From Corynebacterium lactis RW2-5 (GTDB lineage: Bacteria; Actinomycetota; Actinomycetes; Mycobacteriales; Mycobacteriaceae): DNA of 64,000 nt. The translations under genes were made by a program, and so were the position numbers. This document shows, piece after piece, positions 58,675-64,000 of this stretch. Numbering within the stretch: the first letter of the stretch is position 1; every line of letters starts with the position of its first letter. Where the stretch lies: assembly GCF_001274895.1 (NCBI RefSeq), contig NZ_CP006841.1:1302001-1366000 (forward strand). Direction: 5' to 3'. The notes beneath the pieces are model-generated. The model did not search any database. It had not been told where the DNA came from and saw nothing but the letters and a program-made list of their open reading frames with translations.

Positions 58675-60204
58675 ATGAGTGGGCGCGACGGCAACCACAA
58701 CGACCGCAACAAGCGCAACGGTCAAGGCGGTCAGGATAAATATGACGGTCGGGGCAAGCAGGGCCGACGTAGCGACAATGCCGAGCGCGGAAATCGCACA
58801 GGTCGCCGCGGCCAAAATGGCCAGCGGGGTCGCGACGGAAATTCTGGTGCACATAAGGGCGGTGGGATTGATCAGCCGCGCAAGGTCGCGCTGAAGGTCC
58901 TTGCCGAGGTCCGCGAGAACGAAGCATACGCGAATCTTCTGCTGCCGAAGCTACTCAAGACGCATAACCTGAAGGGCCGCGACGCTGCTTTCGCCACCGA
59001 GTTGACCTACGGTACTCTGCGCGCCGAGGGGCTTCTCGACGCCGTCATCGGTGCGGCATCGTCGAGGCCGCTGACGGATATAGCGGGACCGGTCCTGGAC
59101 GTGCTGCGCCTCGGCACCTACCAGCTGCTGCGCACCAGGGTTGACTCCTACGCCGCAGTGGATACCTCGGTCCGCGCGGTGGCCAAGGTTGCAGGCTCAG
59201 GCGCCCGAGGCTTTGTCAACGCTATCCTGCGCAAGGTCTCGGCGAAGTCGGAGGCGCAGTGGGTTGCGGAGGTCGCGCCGGACCCGGCGAAGGATCCGAT
59301 CGGTTACGTCGCCCTAAAGCACGCGCATCCGCGCTGGATCGCAGAGGCGTTCGCGCTCTCACTCGGCTCCGAGGCCAGCCAGTTACAGGAGGCGCTCGCT
59401 GCCGACGACGCGCGTCCCACCGTCCACTTAGTTGCGCGCCCCGGCGAACTGACCGCTGAGGAACTGGCTCTCATCACCGGCGGCGAGGAGGGCCCGTGGT
59501 CACCCTATGCCGTGCGCCTGGAATCCGGTGCTCCGGGAGAGCTGGAGCCGGTGCGCCAGGGACTCGCCGCGGTACAGGACGAGGGCTCGCAGCTTATCGC
59601 GCGCGCGGTTGTCACTGCGCAAGTCCAGGGAGAAGATTCCGGACGCTGGCTGGATTTGTGCTCCGGCCCAGGAGGAAAGACCGCGTTCATCGGCGGGATT
59701 GCCTCCATCGAAGGAGCGCATGTCGATGCCGTCGAGCTGTCCGAAAAACGCGCCGGCCTCGTAGAGAAGGCCACCTCTGGGCTTCCCGTCACCGTCACCG
59801 TCGCCGATGGCCGCAGCAGCGGCCTCGAGCCCGGCTTCGACCGTGTGCTCGTGGATGTACCCTGCTCGGGGCTGGGATCGCTACGTCGACGTCCAGAGGC
59901 GCGCTGGCGAAAGTCGGCCAATGACATTGCAGGTCTCACCAAGTTGCAGCTCGAGCTGCTGACAGAGGCCGTGCGCCTTACCCGCCCAGGTGGCATCATC
60001 GTCTATTCGACTTGCTCACCTCATCTGCGCGAAACCCGCGGGGTCGTGGACAAGGCCGTCGGCAAGCTCGACGTGACGGAGCTCGACGCGCACGCGCTGG
60101 TCCAGCCCATGAGCGACGTCGGTGCTTTCAAATCGGTGCAGATGTGGCCGCACCGCCACGGCACCGACGCGATGTTCTTCGCTGTACTGCGCAAGAACGG
60201 CTAG
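58675..60204 (+). CDS. rsmB: 16S rRNA (cytosine-5)-methyltransferase RsmB family, with low-complexity N-terminus
   Basis: SAM-dependent RNA m5C methyltransferase of 509 residues. After an N-terminal extension of about 65 residues made mostly of Gly, Arg, Asn, Asp and Gln, there is the NusB-like RNA-binding domain (from 'PRKVALKVLAEVRENEAYAN') and the methyltransferase domain with 'WLDLCSGPGGKTAFIGG', catalytic Cys in 'DVPCSGLGSLRRRPEARWR' near residue 396 and 'YSTCSPHLRE' near 447. The extension is basic and probably disordered; its use is unknown. Confidence 0.95.
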   Translation: MSGRDGNHNDRNKRNGQGGQDKYDGRGKQGRRSDNAERGNRTGRRGQNGQRGRDGNSGAHKGGGIDQPRKVALKVLAEVRENEAYANLLLPKLLKTHNLKGRDAAFATELTYGTLRAEGLLDAVIGAASSRPLTDIAGPVLDVLRLGTYQLLRTRVDSYAAVDTSVRAVAKVAGSGARGFVNAILRKVSAKSEAQWVAEVAPDPAKDPIGYVALKHAHPRWIAEAFALSLGSEASQLQEALAADDARPTVHLVARPGELTAEELALITGGEEGPWSPYAVRLESGAPGELEPVRQGLAAVQDEGSQLIARAVVTAQVQGEDSGRWLDLCSGPGGKTAFIGGIASIEGAHVDAVELSEKRAGLVEKATSGLPVTVTVADGRSSGLEPGFDRVLVDVPCSGLGSLRRRPEARWRKSANDIAGLTKLQLELLTEAVRLTRPGGIIVYSTCSPHLRETRGVVDKAVGKLDVTELDAHALVQPMSDVGAFKSVQMWPHRHGTDAMFFAVLRKNG

Positions 60205-60215
60205 GCTTTTGAGCT

Positions 60216-60881
60216 ATGAACGCTCCGATTATTGCCCCGTCCATTCTCGCCGCTGATTTCGCCCGCCTGGACCGCGAGGTTGAGGCCGTGTCGAAGGCGG
60301 ATTGGCTGCACATCGACGTCATGGATGGCCACTTTGTCCCGAACCTGTCTTTCGGCGCTCCCGTGTTGGAAGCCGTCGCTAAGGTCACGGACAAATTCCT
60401 GGACGTGCACCTGATGATTGAGGCGCCGGAGAAGTGGGTCGACACCTACATCAAGGCCGGCGCTTCCTCCGTTATTTTCCACGTCGAGGCCGCCGATGAC
60501 GCGATTGCTCTGGCGCGCCATATCCGCGAGCAGGGCGTCAAGGCCGGTTTCTCGCTCCGCCCGGGCACCCCGATCGAACCGTGGCTGGATCATCTCGCGG
60601 AGTTCGACGAGGTGCTGGTCATGAGTGTCGAGCCGGGCTTCGGAGGCCAGTCGTTCATGCCGGATCAGCTGGACAAGGTGATCAAGCTGCGCGAGCGTAT
60701 CGATGCTGACGGTCTCGACACCATCATCGAAATCGATGGCGGTATCTCCGCCAAGACTATCGAGGCCGCGGCCGCCGCCGGCTGCGACGCGTTCGTCGCT
60801 GGCTCCGCGGTCTACGGCGCCGAGGACCGCAATGCGGCCGTCGAAGAGCTCCGCGCCCTCGCTACTGCCGCAGCCAAGTAG
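60216..60881 (+). CDS. rpe: Ribulose-phosphate 3-epimerase
   Basis: Interconverts ribulose 5-phosphate and xylulose 5-phosphate; TIM barrel of 221 residues. 'IAPSILAADFARLDREV', 'WLHIDVMDGHFVPNLSFG', 'HLMIEAPE', 'VLVMSVEPGFGGQSF' and 'EIDGGISAKT' hold the metal ligands and phosphate loop. ATG 12 bases after rsmB. Ribulose 5-phosphate is also a riboflavin precursor, made from by RibB in the following block. Confidence 0.97.
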   Translation: MNAPIIAPSILAADFARLDREVEAVSKADWLHIDVMDGHFVPNLSFGAPVLEAVAKVTDKFLDVHLMIEAPEKWVDTYIKAGASSVIFHVEAADDAIALARHIREQGVKAGFSLRPGTPIEPWLDHLAEFDEVLVMSVEPGFGGQSFMPDQLDKVIKLRERIDADGLDTIIEIDGGISAKTIEAAAAAGCDAFVAGSAVYGAEDRNAAVEELRALATAAAK

Positions 60882-60913
60882 CTAGTTTCATCCGAGACAC
60901 AGTGTAAAAAGAC

Positions 60914-61951
60914 ATGGCGGTTTTCCCAGACCTTCTGACTGCGACCCCGCTTTCCGACGCCGCCGCAATGCGGCTTGCCATCGAGGCGGGGCAACGCGTG
61001 CGAGGTACCACCTACCCGAATCCTCCGGTGGGCTGTGTCGTCCTCGACGCAGCAGGCATTGCGGTTGGCGCCGCGGGGACTCAGCCCGCAGGCGGTTTGC
61101 ATGCCGAGCCCCAGGCGTTGGCTATGGCCGGGCAGCGCGCCCGCGGCGGAACCGCAGTTGTGACGCTGGAGCCCTGTAATCACCAGGGGCGCACTCCGCC
61201 CTGCACGGCGGCGCTGCACCGCGCAGGCGTCGCCCGGGTCGTGTTTGCGGTCTCCGACCCGAACCCGGTCGCCGCGGGAGGATCGGCGTGGCTCCAACAG
61301 CAGGGAATTGAGGTTGTTGCCGATTATTCCCGACCCGAAGTTGCGGACGGATATTTGCGCCCCTGGCTGCACTGGCAACGAACCCGACGGCCGCACATCA
61401 CATTGAAGACCGCAGCTACCGTCGATGGCTTCGCGGCTGCTACCGATCGCACTTCCCAGTGGATTACCGGAGCCGAAGCGAGGGGCCGCGTTCACGCCGA
61501 TCGCAGTCGTCGGCAAGCGATAGTGGTGGGCACTGGCACCGTTGCTGCCGATGACCCGCGACTTTCCGCTCGTTACGATTCGGGCGAACTTTACGATAAT
61601 CAGCCCTTGCGAATCGTCGTGGGCCGTACCGAGGTGTCGCAGGAAGCGAGAATCCGCGGCGAGAACTTCCGGCAAATCCGCACCCACGACATTGGGGTCG
61701 CGCTGGAGGTTATGGCCGATATGGGACTAATTGATGTGCTCGTCGAAGGCGGCCCTCGTTTGGCGGGAGCTTTCCTGCAGGCCGGAGCAGTAGATGCCAT
61801 CGAGTCATACGTTGCCCCTGCGTTTCTAGGGTCGGGGCTGCCGGTGACAGCGGGCCCGGAGCACACCAGTATCACCGATATCACGCGATTCCGCACTGTT
61901 TCTGTGGAGCAACTCGGAGCAGACGTGTTGATACGGGCCGTGCGAAGTTAA
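60914..61951 (+). CDS. ribD: Bifunctional riboflavin deaminase/reductase RibD
   Basis: Second and third steps of the pyrimidine branch of riboflavin synthesis; 345 residues. The N-terminal zinc deaminase has H63-A-E65 and C88/C97 ('LEPCNHQGRTPPC'). The C-terminal NADPH reductase has 'RPHITLKTAATVDGFAAA' and 'DVLVEGGPRLAGAFLQAG'. All zinc ligands are present. ATG 32 bases after rpe; too little space for an FMN riboswitch in front of this gene. Confidence 0.96.
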   Translation: MAVFPDLLTATPLSDAAAMRLAIEAGQRVRGTTYPNPPVGCVVLDAAGIAVGAAGTQPAGGLHAEPQALAMAGQRARGGTAVVTLEPCNHQGRTPPCTAALHRAGVARVVFAVSDPNPVAAGGSAWLQQQGIEVVADYSRPEVADGYLRPWLHWQRTRRPHITLKTAATVDGFAAATDRTSQWITGAEARGRVHADRSRRQAIVVGTGTVAADDPRLSARYDSGELYDNQPLRIVVGRTEVSQEARIRGENFRQIRTHDIGVALEVMADMGLIDVLVEGGPRLAGAFLQAGAVDAIESYVAPAFLGSGLPVTAGPEHTSITDITRFRTVSVEQLGADVLIRAVRS

Positions 61952-62021
61952 AAGACAGCTACAGTCAAGGGCAAATCAGTTATTCATATCCGCATCAGCA
62001 CACGGGAGAATTGACCAGGCT

Positions 62022-62609
62022 ATGTTCACCGGAATCGTCGAGGAACTAGGGCAAATCGCCGCCATCGACCGCGGCGCCGACTCCATCACCCTAACCATTC
62101 ACTGCCGTACGGTGCTCTCTGACGCCCGCCACGGCGACTCCATCGCGGTCAACGGCGTCTGCTTGACCGTCGTCGACCAGGGTGAGGACTTTTTCACTGC
62201 CGACCTGATGCAGGAGACGCTGGATCGTTCCTCCCTGGGGCAGGTTAAAATCGGTTCGAAGGTAAACCTAGAACGGGCCACCGCCGTCGGGCAGCGTCTC
62301 GGCGGTCACATCATGCAGGGCCACGTCGACGGGACCGGAACCGTGCTCTCCCGCACGCCCGGCGAACGCTGGGAAGTAGTACGGATTGCCCTGCCAGACA
62401 ATTTGAGCAAATACGTCGTGGAAAAAGGCTCCATTGCCGTTGACGGAACCTCGCTGACTGTGTCAGCCGTAGGGGAGGGATTCTTCGAGGTCAGCCTCAT
62501 TCCGACGACCCTCACTGACTCCATCGTGGGTCAGGCACCGGTCGGCGCGACTGTCAATCTGGAAGTCGATGTGCTGGCCAAGTACGTCGAGAAGATGATG
62601 GAAAGATAA
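62022..62609 (+). CDS. ribE: Riboflavin synthase alpha chain
   Basis: Dismutates two lumazines to riboflavin; 195 residues. Two internal repeats each with 'FTGIVEELG'/'HVDGTGTV' starts and '[12 protein letters not shown]'/'[12 protein letters not shown]' cores are visible. Slightly shorter than the usual 205-215. The 70-base gap after ribD has no riboswitch fold that I can recognise. Called ribC or ribE depending on the convention. Confidence 0.95.
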   Translation: MFTGIVEELGQIAAIDRGADSITLTIHCRTVLSDARHGDSIAVNGVCLTVVDQGEDFFTADLMQETLDRSSLGQVKIGSKVNLERATAVGQRLGGHIMQGHVDGTGTVLSRTPGERWEVVRIALPDNLSKYVVEKGSIAVDGTSLTVSAVGEGFFEVSLIPTTLTDSIVGQAPVGATVNLEVDVLAKYVEKMMER

Positions 62610-62620
62610 GCTACAAGACT

Positions 62621-63865
62621 GTGATTACTTTCGACTCCATTGAGAAGGCCATTGCCGACATCGCGGCAGGTAAAGCGGTTGTCGTCGTCGACGACGAGGA
62701 TCGGGAGAACGAAGGTGACATCATCTTCGCCGCCGAAAAGGCTACCCCTGAACTAGTTGCCTTCATGGTTCGTTATTCCTCCGGCTACATTTGCGCCCCG
62801 CTCACGGGCGAAGATTGCGACCGGCTGAACCTTCCCCCAATGGTTTCCCAAAATGAGGACGCGCGAGGAACTGCCTACACCGTCACCGTCGACGCCAATA
62901 CGGGTACGACCGGTATTTCTGCGGTGGATCGCGCGAACACCATTTTGCAGTTGGCCGACCCGGAATCGAATCCGCACGACTTCACTCGCCCTGGCCACGT
63001 CGTACCGCTGCGCGCGCGGGATGGCGGTGTACTCGTTCGTGCGGGACACACCGAGGCCTCCGTGGATCTTGCGCGACTGGCCGGTCTCCGTCCCGCAGGC
63101 GTCCTGTGCGAGGTCGTATCCGAGAAGGACCCCACGGGCATGGCCCGGTCTGAGGAGCTTCGGGAATTCTGCGACCGTCACGGCCTGTGCCTGATTTCTA
63201 TTGAACAGATTATTGAATACCGCCGACATAACGAACAGTTGGTGGAAAAGGTCGTCGAAACGCGCCTGCCCACGGACTACGGCGAGTTTAAGGCGGTGGG
63301 TTACCGCAGCCTGGTCAACGGCGTAGAGCATGTCGCTCTCGTCGTGGGCGATGTCTCCTCCGACGGGGGCAAGGACGTGCTCGTGCGTGTCCACTCCGAA
63401 TGCCTCACCGGTGACGTATTCACCTCCCGGCGTTGCGATTGTGGCCAGCAGCTGCACAAGTCCATGGAAATGGTGCAAGAAGCAGGCCGCGGTGTCATCC
63501 TGTACATGCGCGGTCACGAGGGTCGCGGAATTGGTCTCATGCCGAAACTTCAGGCCTACCACCTGCAGGATGAAGGCGCGGACACCGTCGATGCAAACCT
63601 CGCGCTGGGCCTGCCTTCCGACGCTCGCGAATACGGTACCGGTGCCCACATCCTGCGCGATCTAGGGGTGACCACCATGGCGCTGCTGACAAATAACCCG
63701 ACCAAGCGCGCAGGCCTTGGCGGTTACGGCCTGGAAATGAGCCGGAGGGTGCCAGTGCCTGTTGAAGTCAACGAGGACAACTTGAAATACTTGACTACTA
63801 AGCGTGAGCGCATGGGGCACGAACTGCCCTGGTTGGACGACTACATCGCCGCCCACGGCGAATAG
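62621..63865 (+). CDS. ribBA: Bifunctional DHBP synthase / GTP cyclohydrolase II RibBA
   Basis: Supplies both precursors of riboflavin; 414 residues. The N-terminal DHBP synthase (RibB) has the acidic loop '[16 protein letters not shown]' at 24-39 and the catalytic His in '[14 protein letters not shown]'. The C-terminal GTP cyclohydrolase II (RibA) has the zinc-binding '[20 protein letters not shown]' and '[11 protein letters not shown]'. Both halves look intact. GTG start 11 bases after ribE. Confidence 0.97.
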   Translation: MITFDSIEKAIADIAAGKAVVVVDDEDRENEGDIIFAAEKATPELVAFMVRYSSGYICAPLTGEDCDRLNLPPMVSQNEDARGTAYTVTVDANTGTTGISAVDRANTILQLADPESNPHDFTRPGHVVPLRARDGGVLVRAGHTEASVDLARLAGLRPAGVLCEVVSEKDPTGMARSEELREFCDRHGLCLISIEQIIEYRRHNEQLVEKVVETRLPTDYGEFKAVGYRSLVNGVEHVALVVGDVSSDGGKDVLVRVHSECLTGDVFTSRRCDCGQQLHKSMEMVQEAGRGVILYMRGHEGRGIGLMPKLQAYHLQDEGADTVDANLALGLPSDAREYGTGAHILRDLGVTTMALLTNNPTKRAGLGGYGLEMSRRVPVPVEVNEDNLKYLTTKRERMGHELPWLDDYIAAHGE

Positions 63866-63897
63866 AGCGGAACTTAGAGCGAAGGAGCAACAATCAT

Positions 63898-64000
63898 ATG
63901 AGTGGCGCAGGATTGCCTGAAGTCACCGTCCCGGTCTCCACGGATGTCAAGGTCGGTATCGTTACCTCGCACTGGAATGAAAAGATTACCGGGAAGCTTC
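63898..64000 (+). CDS. ribH: 6,7-dimethyl-8-ribityllumazine synthase, N-terminal fragment
   Basis: Only the first 34 residues are in the window. They read 'MSGAGLPEV', then 'VGIVTSHWNEKITGKL', which fits the N-terminal strand and Trp of lumazine synthase ('V-x-x-x-x-WN'). ATG with GAAGGAG ten bases upstream. Place after ribBA agrees with the pathway. The rest is beyond the window. Confidence 0.88.
   Translation, partial: MSGAGLPEVTVPVSTDVKVGIVTSHWNEKITGKL

Overview
The window is a 64 kb piece of a chromosome with moderately high GC and is almost entirely core metabolism and information processing. Gene content and order point to Corynebacteriales, most likely Corynebacterium. The evidence is a Dyp-peroxidase/thrS/HIT/PI-phosphate synthase/PatA/PimA run (phosphatidylinositol mannoside synthesis), pdxS-tesB-pdxT, yebC-ruvCAB-yajC-secDF-apt-rel, ruvX-mltG-aroE-aroCKBQ-pepQ-efp-nusB, pyrRBC-carAB-pyrF-mihF-gmk-rpoZ-coaBC-metK-priA-def-fmt-rsmB-rpe-ribD-ribE-ribBA-ribH. 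The actinobacterial integration host factor (mihF) and a PriA without helicase motifs support this. The species cannot be named from the sequence alone. I see no rRNA, tRNA, CRISPR array, insertion sequence or prophage.

Layout. 1-6.0 kb: end of a Dyp-type peroxidase, thrS, a HIT hydrolase and the first steps of PIM lipid assembly. 6.1-10.1 kb: a LemA-like membrane protein, then vitamin B6 synthesis (pdxS, tesB, pdxT) and yebC. 10.2-16.7 kb: an inverted DUF3817 gene, Holliday-junction processing (ruvCAB) and the Sec accessory proteins YajC/SecD/SecF. 16.8-25.3 kb: apt, the (p)ppGpp enzyme Rel, a minus-strand membrane cyclophilin, an MBL hydrolase, hisS, and minus-strand sdaA and a zinc metallopeptidase. 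25.5-35.5 kb: aspS, an APH-like kinase, rarA, alaS, ruvX, mltG, aroE. 35.5-42.1 kb: a prepilin peptidase, the shikimate genes aroCKBQ, an aminopeptidase, efp and nusB. 42.3-50.8 kb: UMP synthesis. 51.0-64.0 kb: mihF, gmk, rpoZ, coaBC, metK, priA, def, fmt, rsmB, rpe and the riboflavin genes, cut inside ribH. Only DUF3817, the cyclophilin, sdaA and the metallopeptidase are on the minus strand. No stretch longer than 300 bases lacks a gene; the longest gaps (about 276 bases before mihF, 244 before aspS, 242 before pyrR, 219 before mltG) are described as leaders.

The most interesting content is regulatory. (i) metK and pdxS each carry TGAAC-N6-GTCTA over their promoter, which resembles the corynebacterial McbR operator and may link SAM and PLP supply. 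(ii) A LexA-like box overlaps the predicted -35 of an apparently leaderless ruvC. (iii) A near-consensus ARG box overlaps an internal promoter before carA. (iv) A PyrR-type hairpin buries the pyrR ribosome-binding site. (v) Three tandem inverted repeats, one with a perfect 20-bp stem, lie between secF and apt. (vi) A terminator sits 15 bases before tesB-pdxT. I found no evidence of a wholly new multi-gene system. The operator calls are motif matches made by eye and need scanning and experiments.
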